Notes: generated from the letters alone by a model not told the origin. A stretch of 64,000 nucleotides of DNA from Chionoecetes opilio (GCA_016584305.1 JACEEZ010025386.1:165001-229000), one strand, 5' to 3'. Counted from the first letter of the stretch, positions 1 through 11,279 are shown. Made by a program: numbers and translations.

Positions 1-575
1 CTTCACCCAACACCGCACAAAATAACATAAAAAAACAATCCTTCACCCAACACCGCCCAAAATAACATAAAAAACCAATCCTTCACCCAACACCGCCCAA
101 AATAACATTAAAAAAACCAATCCTTAAACCCAAACACCGCCCAAAATAACATAAAAAAACAACCTTCACCCAACACCGCACCAAAATAACATAAAAAAAC
201 AATCCTTCACCCAACACCGCCCAAAATAACATAAAAAAACCAATCCTTCACCCAACACCGCCCAAAATAACATAAAAAACCAATCCTTCACCCAACACCG
301 CCCAAAATAACATAAAAAAACAATCCTTCACCCAACACCGCCCAAAATAACATAAAAAAACAATCCTTCACCCAACACCGCCCAAAATAACATAAAAAAA
401 ACAACCCTTCACCCAACACCGCCCAAATAACATAAAAAAACAATCCTTCCCCCAAAACACCGCCCAAAATAACATAAAAAAACAATCCTTCACCAACACC
501 GCCCAAAAATAACATAAAAAAAACAACCCTTCACCCAACACCGCCCAAAATAACATAAAAAAACAACTCCACACA
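1..575. repeat. AT-rich minisatellite, about 40-bp unit
   Basis: About 13 imperfect tandem copies of a roughly 40-base unit containing CCTTCACCCAACACCGCCC, an AATAACAT core and an A-run of variable length. Copies differ mainly in A-run length. The array ends about 50 bases before the first recognisable ASPG exon, so it lies in an ASPG intron. Apparent reading frames across it are repeat translations. Confidence 0.9.
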
Positions 576-622
576 CCCAATTTACCCCCCCCAAAAAATG
601 TAACCCCCCAAATCCCCCACAG

Positions 623-1378
623 TTGACTACCGATCCATCTTCCGCCCAACCACCCTTGAGAAATTCACCGTGTTTGACCGCCTGAACCGCAACGTTGGCC
701 TGCTCCGCATCTTCCCGTCCATCTCGCTGGAGACGGTGGCGGCCTTCCTGCAGCCCCCCATGGCCGGCGTGGTGATACAAACCTACGGCGCCGGGAACAT
801 GCCCTCCAACCGCAAGGACCTTATGGAGGTGAGGATGAGGGAGAGATAGATAGATAGATAGATAGATATAGATAGATAGATAAGATATGTATACATAGAG
901 AGATAAATTTGTATAGAATGGAAGTCAATGAATGAAAGAGTTGGAAGTAAGGCTAGACAGACAGATCAATACAGGACCTTACCTTTAACTATTTACCTGT
1001 TAATGGACACCCCTATTCTCTGTCCTACAGGTGTTGAGGGCAGCCACGGAGAGAGGAGTCATCATCATCAACATTACCCAGTGCATGCATGGAGCCGTGG
1101 ACGCCATCTATGAGACGGGGCAGGTGTGTGTGTGTGTGTGTGTGTGTGTACTGTATTGCATCTTATTCTGACGTGAAGGTAGAAAGAAGGTAGTAGTAGT
1201 AGTAGTAGTAGTAATAGTAGTAGTAGTAGTAGTAGAAGAAAGAAGGTAGTAGCAGTAGTAGTAGTAGTAGTAGTAATAGTAGTAGTAGTAGTAGTAATAA
1301 TAGTAGTAGTAGTAGTAGTAATAGTAGTAGTAGTAGTAGTAGAAGAAAGAATGTAGTAGTAATAGTAGTAGTAGTAGT

Positions 1379-1418
<40 letters not shown>

Positions 1419-2281
1419 AGATACATGACACAGGTGAGATAAAGATTAAAATAAGAGAGAGAATGCTGGGAGGTCAAAGGTCAAAATAAGGTCGTTAAGG
1501 TGAAGAGGTTTCATTCATAGAAATGTGTGTGTGTGTATTGACCTAGTTGTGATATAGGGGAGATGGGTTACACTGGTGGGGTCCCGTCTCCTTGTCTCAA
1601 TGGGTCAATCTTAACTTTAATAACATGAATACTTTTGGCATCTATAATTTCACTGTCCAGGCTATTCCACATATCAATGCACTGATAGGGAAAGCTGTAC
1701 TTCTTGATGCCCTTCATGCACCTTGTCTTCTTAAGCTTCTTCCTATGACCTCTTGTGGCTCCTGCGTTATTTTATCTCCCTTCTTTACTATTTTCCTTTT
1801 TCTGTTCTATCTATCTTTTATCACAACCCCTCGTTCTCTTTTCCAATATATCATCTCCCTTTCTAAACCATCTTTCCTCCTTTTTTCTATTATTTTCATT
1901 CTTTCATCTCCCTTTCTTGATCATATTTCCTCTCTCTTTCCCATCTATAATGATCTATTCCGTTCTTTCATCTCCCATACCTAACTAACCCAAACAAAAA
2001 TAATGAAATAATAATAACAATAATAATAATAAAAAAACAGCAACTCGCCCTCCCACACAAACACACGCCTTCATTCACCACCACCCCGATCCACTCTAAA
2101 CCCCTTCATCCCCGGCACCCAGGCCCTGGTGGACTCTGGCGTGATGGCCGGGATGGACATGACCCCGAGGCCGCCACTGACCAAGCTGAGTTATGTGCTG
2201 GCCAAGAAAACCTGGGACCTGCAGAAGAAGAGAAAGGTGAGGATGTGTGTGTGTGTGTGGTGGTGGTGGTGTAGTAGTCTT

Positions 2282-2314
<33 letters not shown>

Positions 2315-3034
2315 TTATTATTGTGGTGGTGGTGGTAGTAATAGTAATTCTTGTAGTAGTAGTAGTGGTGTTATTATTGTGGTGGTGGTGGTAGTAATAG
2401 TAATTCTTGTAGTAGTAGTAGTAGTAGTAGCAGTGGTGTTATTATTGTGGTGGGGTGGTAGTAATAGTAATTCTTGTAGTAGTAGTAATAGTAGTGGTGT
2501 TATTATTGTGGTGGTGGTAGTAATAGTAATTCTTGTAGTAGTAGTGGTGTTATTATTGTGGTGGTGGTAGTAATAGTAATTCTTGTAGTAGTAGTAGTAG
2601 CAGTGGTGTTATTATTGTGGTGGTGGTGGTAGTAATAGTAATGGGCCGCAGACATAACTACGTCACGGTTTGTTTACATCGGTGCATTGTGGGGATAAGG
2701 CGGGGTCGCCGCGGGTGGACCTACGAAGGGAAAACTACGGCGATGGAAGAATTTAAAGTATTTTGCGCGAAATTGATATTCAGGTGCTATATTTCTGTGC
2801 ACTGTTCTCGTGACAACACTATAGAGAAGACCTGAGGTAATGGCTGATGTGCAGAGGCTTCTAAACAAAGAAAACAGAGTCATAACAGAAACCGTCAAAA
2901 GGTAAGCAACTGGTAGGTACGTAATGTGTAGTATAGTAGTGGTGTTTTATTGTGGTGGTGGTAGTAATAGTATTCTTGTAGTAGTAATAGTAGTGGTGTT
3001 ATTATTGGTGGTGGTGGTAGTAATAGTAATTCTT

Positions 3035-3067
<33 letters not shown>

Positions 3068-3194
3068 TTATTATTGTGGTGGTGGTAGTAATAGTAATTC
3101 TTGTAGTAGTAGTAGTAGTGGTGGTGTTATTATTGTGGTGGTGTACATAGTAATTCTTGTAGTAGTTTGTAGTTTGTAGTAGTAGTAGTAGTTT

Positions 3195-3225
<31 letters not shown>

Positions 3226-3275
3226 ACTAGTATATAGTTTGTAGTAGTATAGTAGTAGTAGTAGGGAGCTAGTAG

Positions 3276-3306
<31 letters not shown>

Positions 3307-3545
3307 AGTAGTAGTAGTAGTTTGTAGTAGTAGTAGACTAGTGCTAGACTAGTAGTAGTAGTAGTAGTGTAGTAGTAGTAGTAGTTAGTAGTTTGTAGTA
3401 GTAGTAGTGACTAGTAGTAGTATTAGCAGTAGTAGTAGTTAGTAGTAGTAGTAGTAGTAGACTGTAGTAGTAGTAGTAGTAGTAGTAGTATTGTAGTAGT
3501 AGTAGTAGTTAGTAGTAGTAGTAGTAGGGAGTAGTAGTAGTAGAC

Positions 3546-3613
<68 letters not shown>

Positions 3614-3622
3614 ACTAGTAGT

Positions 3623-3671
<49 letters not shown>

Positions 3672-4816
3672 ATAGTAGTAGTAGTAGTAGTAGTAGTAAA
3701 TAGTAGTAGAGTAGTAGTAGTGGTAGACTAGTAGTAGTAGTAAATAGTATAGTAGTAGTAGTAGTAGTAGTATATGTAGTAGTAGTGTAGTAAATAGTAG
3801 TAGTAGTAGTAGTAGTAGACTAGTAGTAGTAATAGTGGTGTTATTATTATTCTCATTCTTCATCTTCGTCCTTCTGTCGTGGTCTTTCCAACCTTTTGGT
3901 GGGAATGTGACCTTAACTTTAACTTTTAGGTACTCCGTAGTGTAGTGGTTAGCACGCTCGGTTCACAACAAAGAAGTCCCGGGTTCGATCCCCGGGCGGT
4001 GCGGAGAAAGAAGGGCGGTCTCCTTAAAATGCAAGCCCCTGTCCACCCAGCAGTGAATGGGTACCGGGTGTTAGCCGGGGGTTTGTGACCCGCCTCCCGG
4101 GGTGGTGGCTTCCCCCAACACTAACCACTAAGGATGAATGATAAAATATAGCTAGGGAGACGGGGCCATACAAGTGTAGCTCAGGCCCTGTAAAATACAA
4201 CTTCGTGAATACAACTAGATGAATACACACACACACACACACACACTCTCCCTCACCCCCACAGATGATGAAAACTAACCTGCGTGGGGAGATGACATGC
4301 CTGGCCCAGGAGGAGGGGGGGGCGGGCTTTGAGGAGGGGGGGGTGAGGGAGCTGGACGTGGTGGCCTCCATCTCCCGGGCCCTCCAGCTGGCCAGCGCCG
4401 AGGACGTGGACCAGGTGAAGCACCTCCTCCTCCCGGCCATCTTCTTCGCCGCTGTGGTCAACTCTGATATCACCAGGCTGGAGGAAATCTCTACAAATGT
4501 GTGTATTGGATCTTCTACTACTTATAGACGCCTTTATTTTTCCCCTTCTTACTGGCATTTCACTCAATACCTATACAGTCAAACCTCTCGTATCCGGACA
4601 CTCATTATTCGGACTTTGACATTATTCGGAAATATTCGGACCTCCTCCTTTTTTTTTCTTTTTTCTTTTTCTTTTTTTTAAGGGGTCGAAATTTCCTAGC
4701 TATATATAGCCTACACCTAGATTTTTTTTTTTTTTTTTAGGGTCGAAATTTCTAGTATATACACCTAGATTTTTTTTTTTTTAGGGGTCGAAATTTCCTA
4801 GCTAAAATATTCACCT

Positions 4817-4859
<43 letters not shown>

Positions 4860-6302
4860 TATCCCCCCATATATAATCCCCCCATTATTCGGATCCTTGC
4901 ATTACTCTGACCACTCCTTGGCCCAATTAGTCCCAATATGAGAGGTTTTACTGTATAAACAAATCGGGAAGGAAAAAATAGCAAAGTAAGGACGTAGTAG
5001 TAGAAAAAGGGGAGACTAGATAGGTGGTTAAATGAGGGACTGTCACTCTGATATCACAAGACTTGAGGAGATTTATAAGATCGTGCATTGAGTGTAGGGT
5101 CATTGAATCTCTATTATTACGGTGATTGTTGGTGTTGATGGGTTGGATGTATATAGAGATTAGTAGTTTAAGAGTGGTATGAGTAAGGAATAGGAGTCAG
5201 CTGCCTCTGATTACGCGAGGGTCGTTCCCTGGAGAGCTTGATAAGTAAATGTCGCGTACGTAGAAATAATTTTGCCCTAACACTGTGGTACAAATAGCTG
5301 TACATGTAAATGATACACTGGGACATAGTTAAGATTGGCTGAGTCAGACTTGGATACAGTTTTACCTTCACGCCAGGTCTTTCCTTGGCCATAAACATTC
5401 CTTTGTAAGCTAAATTCAAGATAACTTAATATACCAAATTAGTTATAGACAAGGATACTAAACAGTCATCTCTATAAAATAATTGTTTATCTATAAAATT
5501 GCTTAGGGTTTCCAAATACAATGGAAATATCTTGGTCTGAAGGATTTAATACTGGGTGACGCTGTGGGTAGCATGCATCCACAGCACACCAGTATGACCC
5601 TTGCAGATGTGCAGGAAAGCAGGTGGCATCTGGTGGCCACTGTCAAACTGCAACAGCCGCACAGTTTTTGACTTGGAGCATATCCGTTATTCTAAATAAA
5701 AAGCTTAATTTGAAAAAAATGCTCCGTTTTTCACATCGCGTTCATCAAAAACGTGTAATTCAAACTCGCGTGAAAAGAGACTCACCTGTATAGTTTACAG
5801 TAGTTTGAGCAAGTGTGGGAGGGGGGAAAAAATATGTTGAATACACTGAAAGTAAAGATGAGTGTAGAAGAATTAGAAAAATATTGAATAGACTACAAAA
5901 TTTCAGTGTAGCCCTATAGTTAAGAACAGACAGATGGATGGATAGATAGATAGATAAACAAATTATACATATAGTGAAGAACAGACAGATGGATGGATGG
6001 ATAGATAGATAAACAAATTATACATATAGTTAAGAACAGACAGATGGATGGATGGATAGATAGATCAACAAATTATATAGCATGTACTATAGATAACTGA
6101 ATGCTATCATAACAGTAATATTTTAGGGCGGGTGGGCCATTTATTGTGTGTGGGTGGTCTGTGTCTACTTGGTCATGTTACTGTATCATCGTGACGTTAC
6201 TGATTTATTTCTTTTGTTCCATGTTACAAGTGTCAGTTTCGTGGAACTTTATCTCTCTTTCTCCCTGTTCAGCCTCGGTCCGTTTTCTGTGTAAGGGATG
6301 CT

Positions 6303-6387
<85 letters not shown>

Positions 6388-9300
6388 GCGCTCTCTCGCT
6401 CTCTTGCTCTCTCTCTCTCTCGCTCTCTCTCTCTCTCGCTCTCTCTCTCTCTTTTTCGGCATGTAAATCACTGCTTATTTTTCTCTGTCACTCCAGCGAA
6501 CCAAAATCACTGCTAATAATCCATATTTTTTTTGCTGATGTATCTTTATTTATATATTCATTAATATATTATTGTTTATATATTATGCTATCAGCCAATG
6601 ACAGCTTTCTATAGTCTCAATAGCCCAAAAAGGACAGGCATGGGTATGGATGCACTTCAAAATTTCCACCAATCGGCTTTGAGCTTCGCGAATATCAGCT
6701 ATAAAATTGGCTCTTATTAAATCTATCTATTTTTGCTCAAACCTCTTAACCCCTTCACGCCCAGATCTTTCCTTGGCTATATGAAATCGTCTGTTGTCAG
6801 CCATAAAATTACGAAAAGTCACTGAATGTACCAAATTAGTTAGTGGACAAGGATACTAAACAGGTCATAGCTATAAAATATTGCTTATAGTCACTAAAAA
6901 TCGTCTAATGGTACCCAAATTACAATGAAAATTACGTTCTGGGTCTCAAGGGGTTAAAATCACCTCCAAAAATGCACCAATAGGGACAGTGGAAAGGTAA
7001 GGTCGCCTCTTCCCACGCCTGCCTCCGGCCCTCCACCCATGAGAGTGCTCGGCGGGCCTTTCACGGAAACACTTACGCCCTTATAGAGAAATATGTCACC
7101 GCTTTTATCAATGTTTTTTTTCTTCGTTTTATTGTTTTTGGTGTTGCTGCATGGCCTGACCTATCATTGTTGTTGTTATTATTGTCATTGTTATTATTGT
7201 CATTGTTATTATTGTCATTGTTATCATTGTATGTGTATGACAACTAATAGTAATGGTAACAAAGAAAAGGTATACTAATCAATTATCTTGTTCTGTTCTA
7301 TTTTCTCTCCCTCTTTCTCCTTCCTCCTCCTCTTCCTCCTCTCCCTACCTTGTTGTCTTCCTTCCTGCCTGCTCCCTCCTATTCCTCACTCCTTATATCC
7401 CCTCTCCTCCTTCCTTCCTCCTACCATCTACTATATTCCTTTCCGTCAACTTCCTTTTCTTCCTTTCAACTCTACTCTCATCCACATTCTTTCCCTTCAA
7501 CCACCTTCACTACCACCAACTATCACATTCCTTGTCCCTTCCTCCTCCGTCACCTTCCTGCCTCTACCATTCACCATACTCTATTTCCTTCAACCACAAC
7601 TTTCTCCTTCCTTTCAACTTTCCTTTCAACCTCAACTTTCTATTCTATTTTCTCTCTGCTCTTTACTATTTTCTCTCTGCTCTTTACTATTTTTCTCCCT
7701 CTCTCTCAATTTCCTTCTCGTCTATCCATACCTTCTTCTCTTCCTCCTTCTTTCTCTTCTTTCTCACCTCTCCCTCTTCCTCCTTTCTCTCCTCTTCTTC
7801 CTCATTATCTCTTCCACCTTTTATTCCTACTCTTCCTTCCTTCCTTCCTTCCTTCCTTCCTTCCTTCCTTCTTTCTTCCCTTCCTCCTCTTCACCAATCT
7901 CTCCTTTTTTCCTTTCTTCTTGTCCTCCATCTTCCTACCACCACTACCTTTCCCTCGCCTTCCTGCATCCCCCCCCAGGGCGTGGAGATCAACATGCAGG
8001 ACTCGTCGGGGTGGACGGGTCTGCACATGGCGGCCAGCGAGGGGCTGCACGAGGTGGTGACGTGGCTCCTCCAGCACGGGGCCTCGGTGCACATCAGGGA
8101 CAAGCTGGCGCGCACACCCTTGAACCTGGCTATTGAGAACGATCATCACCAGGTGGGTTGTGGGTGTTGGGGAGGAGGGTGTGTGTGTGTGTGTAAAGGT
8201 GTGTGTGTGTGTTTGTATGTATGAAATGGTTTTAGTTGCTTAAATTTTGGCTCCCTCTTATAATTGGTGAGGCATATCTATCTATCTGTGTGTAGGGGGG
8301 GAGGTGTGTGTGTGTGTAGTTGTAGTTAAGGCTACAGGGCCAACAGAAGTATACTTATGGGGTTCTTTTATTTATCAATTTATTTTTGGTCAAACCTCAC
8401 AAAATCTTCACTAAATTCCTTCCATTAGAACTTCAAAAAAACAAAAACAAATCTCCAAACTTTCCATCACTCGTATCGCCTATTTCATCACTTATAACAA
8501 CAGCCTCCACATGTCATTCCAGATCATCTTACTGTTGGTGAAGACAGGCTCCCACCTCATAGAGCCCTCCCTCAAGCTGGGCGAGGCTTTAGTCACTGCC
8601 GCAGCCTCCGACAACATCAAGAGGCTGAGGTCCTACGAGCAGGCCGGTGTTGACTTGAGCCTCCAGGACCCTTGTGGCCGCTCTGCCCTCCATGCTGTGA
8701 GTGTGACAGGGTGTGTGGAAAGGGTGTAGAAGGGTGTGACAGGGTGTGTGGAAAGGGTGTAGAAGGGTGTGACAGGGTGTGTGGAAAGGGTGTAGAAGGG
8801 TGTGTGGAAAGGGTGTAGAAGGGTGTGACAGGGTGTGTGGAAAGGGTGTAGAAGGGTGTGACAGGGTGTGTGGAAAGGGTGTAGAAGGGTGTGACAGGGT
8901 GTGTGGAAAGGGTGTAGAAGGGTGTGACAGGGTGTGTGGAAAGGGTGTAGAAGGGTGTGACAGGGTGTGGGGAAAGGGTGTAGAAGGGTGTGACAGGGTG
9001 TGTGGAAAGGGTGTAGAAGGGTGTGTGGAAAGGGTGTAGAAGGGTGTGACAGGGTGTGTGGAAAGGGTGTAGAAGGGTGTGACAGGGTGTGGGGAAAGGG
9101 TGTAGAAGGGTGTGACAGGGTGTAGGGAGGGTGGATTGTGATTTATAGTTGAAAATATGAGATGGGGTTGTGTGGAAAGATTTAGAAGGGTTGGAAGGTG
9201 TGTGAAATAGAGTTAATCTGAGAAAAGCATGTGTAGAAAGGGTGTGGGAGGGTGTAGGGTATGTGTGAAGGCTGAGGTATAAGGGGAAATAAGAGATCTA

Positions 9301-9790
9301 GATGTGTGGGATGGTGGGAATGGATGGAAGGTGTGGGAAATAGTAGAAATGTGTGCAAAATGGAGAAAGAGAGAATATATTGAGAGAGACAGACAGACAG
9401 AGAGGATAAGAGCAAAAGAGATAGAATACTAGAGAGAGAGAGAGACAGACAATCAGACGAATTTACAACATGAACCTACTTTCATATACTCAACCACCAC
9501 CACCACTACCATTACTACTACCACAACTTCCACCACTCCTACCATTACAACAACCACCACTACTACCACCACCACAACCCCTTCCGCCACTCCACCAGGC
9601 CTGTACGGTGGGGTCTGAGGAGGGAGTGCGCCTGCTGCTGGCTGCCGGGGTGGACGTGGATGAGGTGGACTTGACGGACCTGACGCCCTCCATGTGTGCC
9701 AAGATCAACAACCACCACCACATCTCAGAGCTGCTGGACACACAGATGCAGAGAAATGCTGTGTGTGAGGTTGCCAAGACAGGTGTGTAA
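623..9790 (+). CDS. ASPG: Asparaginase with C-terminal ankyrin repeats (60 kDa lysophospholipase type), 5' partial
   Basis: Family role: hydrolysis of L-asparagine to aspartate and ammonia in the cytosol; mammalian members are also reported to have lysophospholipase activity. Exons read by eye: 623-828, 1031-1123, 2123-2236, 4265-4498, 7979-8152, 8523-8696, 9599-9790, all GT-AG and phase-consistent (about 395 codons). Exons 1-3 encode the C-terminal part of a type I asparaginase domain, including YGAGNMPSN and NITQC (Cys codon at 1082-1084; this motif lies in the allosteric asparagine site of the E. coli type I enzyme). Exons 5-7 encode ankyrin repeats such as DSSGWTGLHMAASEGLHEVV. Roughly the first 180-200 residues, including the N-terminal catalytic Thr motif, lie left of the window. 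The stop TAA at 9788-9790 is uncertain, because the preceding bases also read as a splice donor (ACAG|GTGTGTAAG) and begin a minisatellite. No frameshift seen in this gene. Confidence 0.9.
829..1030. repeat. ASPG intron with GATA microsatellite
   Basis: The intron between the first two visible exons. It holds about ten GATA units at 846-885 and ends in a normal CTACAG acceptor. Confidence 0.8.
1124..1430. repeat. GT, TAG and GA microsatellites in ASPG intron
   Basis: GT run at 1124-1148, interrupted TAG trinucleotide runs at 1190-1388, then GA at 1388-1414. Long tyrosine-, threonine- or leucine-only frames here are translations of the trinucleotide array. Confidence 0.9.
1500..1775 (-). mobile_element. 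Non-LTR retrotransposon 3' end (LINE family 1)
   Basis: Read on the minus strand from about 1775, this encodes ATRGHRKKLKKTRCMKGIKK, then SFPYQCIDMWNSLDSEI and a stretch ending GDGTPPV before a stop. The R/K-rich part followed by W-N-x-L is the usual C-terminal tail of invertebrate LINE reverse-transcriptase proteins. It is followed by the short tail CACAACTAGGTCAATACACA. Related tails occur near 24000, 41626, 43020 and 61600. It is a 5'-truncated copy inside an ASPG intron. Confidence 0.65.
1776..2122. other. Pyrimidine-rich intron end
   Basis: CT- and T-rich DNA, then an AATAAT run near 2000-2035 and a normal acceptor before the exon at 2123. No coding signal seen. Confidence 0.6.
2245..3850. 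repeat. Very long TAG/GTG trinucleotide arrays in ASPG intron
   Basis: 2245-2640 is a higher-order array: a unit of about 60-70 bases (GTAGTAGTAG, GTGGTGTTATTATTGTGGTGG, TAGTAATAGTAATTCTT) repeated about seven times. After a unique island (2641-2930) it resumes and degrades into TAG runs with TTTGTAG and GACTAG variants up to about 3850. No coding content. Confidence 0.9.
2641..2930 (+). other. Unique GC-rich island with a possible first exon
   Basis: About 290 bases of non-repetitive sequence interrupt the TAG array. It begins with a CRE-like TACGTCAC and a GC-rich stretch. An ATG at 2840 opens a 62-base frame reading MADVQRLLNKENRVITETVK, ending in a strong donor (AAAAG|GTAAGC at 2901/2902). 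This looks like a promoter plus first coding exon, or a displaced copy of one. I do not recognise the protein, and no continuing exon was identified. Confidence 0.35.
3931..4238 (+). mobile_element. tRNA-derived SINE (family A)
   Basis: The head resembles a tRNA with pol III promoter boxes: TAGTGTAGTGGTTAGCACG (A box region) and GGGTTCGATCCC (B box). A tRNA-unrelated body follows (CACCCAGCAGTGAATGGG, GTTAGCCGGGGGTTTGTGAC, CAGGCCCTGTAAAATACAAC), then a tail of AACTAGATGAATACACAC merging into a CA repeat. A second copy lies on the opposite strand at 39612-39912. It cannot be a functional tRNA because the sequence past the B box does not fold back as an acceptor stem. Confidence 0.8.
4576..4953 (+). 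mobile_element. Pogo/Tigger-like MITE with homopolymer core (family P), copy 1
   Basis: Begins CAGTCAAACCTCTCGTATCC and ends ATATGAGAGGTTTTACTG, so the ends are inverted repeats; flanked by TA on both sides (TA target duplication). The body holds TATTCGGAC motifs, repeated GGGGTCGAAATTTCCTAGCT blocks and long T runs. No transposase frame. Lies in the ASPG intron after the exon at 4265-4498. Confidence 0.8.
5040..5080 (+). pseudogene. Diverged copy of an ASPG exon tail
   Basis: ACTCTGATATCAC is identical to the 3' part of the ASPG exon ending at 4498 and is followed by a similar stretch (CAAGACTTGAGGAGATTTAT against CCAGGCTGGAGGAAATCTCT). It sits in the downstream intron just after a MITE. 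The donor site is not preserved. Probably a decayed partial exon duplication; chance is less likely but not excluded. Confidence 0.5.
5198..5788 (-). mobile_element. Tigger-like TIR element carrying a nested TTAA MITE, copy 1
   Basis: The ends CAGCTGCCTCTGATTACGCG and CGCGTGAAAAGAGACTCACCTG are imperfect inverted repeats, and TA follows the right end. It is the reverse-oriented relative of 47069-47702; both contain an internal copy of the TTAA MITE (here about 5358-5540, decayed). No transposase frame. Confidence 0.6.
5927..6082. repeat. Short tandem repeat, about 55-bp unit, three copies
   Basis: Three copies of a unit containing GAACAGACAGATGGATGGAT, GATA repeats and AACAAATTATACATATAGT, in an ASPG intron. 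Confidence 0.8.
6303..6451. repeat. CT microsatellite with CG-containing variants
   Basis: About 150 bases of nearly pure CT with CGCG and GCTCT interruptions near 6385-6440. Serine/leucine frames (and Arg/Glu frames on the other strand) here are not genes. Confidence 0.95.
6746..6957. mobile_element. PiggyBac-like MITE (family T), copy
   Basis: TTAA at both ends, with inverted ends CCCCTTCACGCCCAGATCTT and ACGTTCTGGGTCTCAAGGGG. The body includes GGATACTAAACAGGTCATAG and CAATATTTTATAG-type blocks shared with at least ten other copies in the window. The TTAA duplication with C-rich ends suggests piggyBac-type mobilisation; no transposase is encoded. Confidence 0.8.
7140..7976. repeat. Pyrimidine tract upstream of an ASPG exon
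   Basis: TTATTATTGTCATTG repeats at 7160-7230, then almost 700 bases of C/T-rich sequence including CTTC tandem units at 7830-7872. It runs directly into the exon acceptor (CCCCCCCAG) at 7979, so it forms an extraordinarily long polypyrimidine tract. Confidence 0.85.
8153..8522. other. ASPG intron, low complexity
   Basis: GT-rich runs at 8160-8220 and 8285-8320, then AT-rich unique sequence to the acceptor before 8523. Nothing else recognised. Confidence 0.6.
8697..9130. repeat. 33-bp minisatellite starting at an ASPG splice donor
   Basis: About 13 copies of a unit of GTGTGACAGGGTGTGTGG plus AAAGGGTGTAGAAGG. The first unit coincides with the GTGAGTGTGACAG donor of the exon ending at 8696. 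Some units drop the GTGACAGG part (near 8800 and 9020). 9131-9598 is unique to purine-rich intron. Confidence 0.9.
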
Positions 9791-10312
9791 GGTTGTTATT
9801 TCAGGTGTGTGAGGTTATTTCAGGTTGTGTGTGTGAGGTTGTTATTTCAGGTGTGTGAGGTTGTTATTTCAGGTGTGGGTGGATGTGTGGTTGCTATTTC
9901 AGTGTGTGGGTTGATATTTCAGGTTGTTTTGTAGGTGTAGTGAGGTTGAGTTTTTTCAGGTGTTGTTGATGAGTTTGCTATTTATGTGTGTATATGGGTG
10001 GTGTTTGAGGTTGCTATTTCAGGTGTGTGTATGGGTGTGTGTGTGTGAGGTTGCTATTTCAGGTGTGTGTATGGGTGTGTGTGTGTGAGGTTGCTATTTC
10101 AGTTGTTGTTGTGTGAGAGTTGCTATTTCAAGGTTTGTGTTGAGGTTGCTATTCAGTTCTGTGTTTGTGAGTTCTATTCAGGTGTGTTGTGTGAGGTTCT
10201 ATTCAGTTGTGTGTGGATTGCTATTTCAGGTGTGTGCTGTGTCGTGTGGAGGTTTATTTTCAGGTGTGTGTGTGTGAGTTTTATTTCAGGTGTGTTGTTC
10301 TAGGTTTTTTCA
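9760..10312. repeat. Minisatellite growing out of the ASPG 3' end
   Basis: A unit of about 21-30 bases, GTGTGTGAGGTTGCTATTTCAG, repeated about 20 times with decay. The last coding segment of ASPG (GTGTGTGAGGTTGCCAAGACAG at 9761-9782) is itself recognisable as the first unit, so the C-terminal codons and stop belong to the repeat. Confidence 0.8.
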
Positions 10313-10473
10313 GAAACTAAACAATAATATCTAAGATACTATGTATAATATTCATAATTATCATATACTATATTATATATATATATATATATATATAATA
10401 TAGTATATATATATTATATATATATATTATTTCACCATAATTTTTCAAGACACCCATTTTTCTCTTTTCTTGC

Positions 10474-10515
<42 letters not shown>

Positions 10516-11022
10516 TGGTCTCATTCATCCAATAAGCTGTCCCTGTGAGTTCTATTTTCATACATATAAACATGTCATTTTCTTTTTTTGCTCTTCCAAT
10601 CCTCAGGTCTTCCAGGGCAAACTACACCACCATAACCTGCCTCAGCCTGCCTCAGCCTGCCTCAGCGTACCACAGCCTGCCATAACCTGCCTCAGCCTGC
10701 CTGCCTTTACCTGCTCCCACACAGTACACAAGATAGCTAGTAAGAGTATCACTGTTGACTATATGTATGTCTGTGTGTCTGTACCTGTCTGTGTGTATAA
10801 GTATTGACCTGATCGTACAGACAGTAAACTATAATCTAACTGTTCTTGTCTCCATAGCTATTTCCAGTCATCGTTTTATCCAAACTATGACAGATTTTTA
10901 TTCCTCTATATAAGGAAACTATATATTTTTTAGTATCTTTAAAAGCATCTAAGCTTTAATTTCTACTCCATTTCCTCCTTTTTTTTATTATCCTATACAG
11001 TATTAGTTGATTTTTTTCTTAT

Positions 11023-11055
<33 letters not shown>

Positions 11056-11196
11056 TTAATCCTAAGCAATACGAGGCAGCATTTCAAATTAAAATGCAAA
11101 ATATGGCTTCCACTTCATTGTCATTTCCTTCATGCATTCATTCATAATATATAATGCATAATAGTTGAAGAAATGCACTGTGGTAATTGTGTATAG

Positions 11197-11279
<83 letters not shown>

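Noticed and set aside
3931..4010. Functional tRNA gene
   Set aside because: A/B boxes are present but acceptor stem pairing and anticodon loop are not convincing, and a SINE body and tail follow; a second copy exists at 39612-39912.
7253..8224. Single 323-codon protein ending in ankyrin repeats
   Set aside because: The first 240 codons translate the pyrimidine tract; only the part from 7979 is exon, with a clear CCCCCAG acceptor.
8697..9130. CRISPR-like regular repeats
   Set aside because: Units are contiguous with no unique spacers, no cas genes, and the context is a eukaryotic intron; same for 59755-60605 and 1-575.
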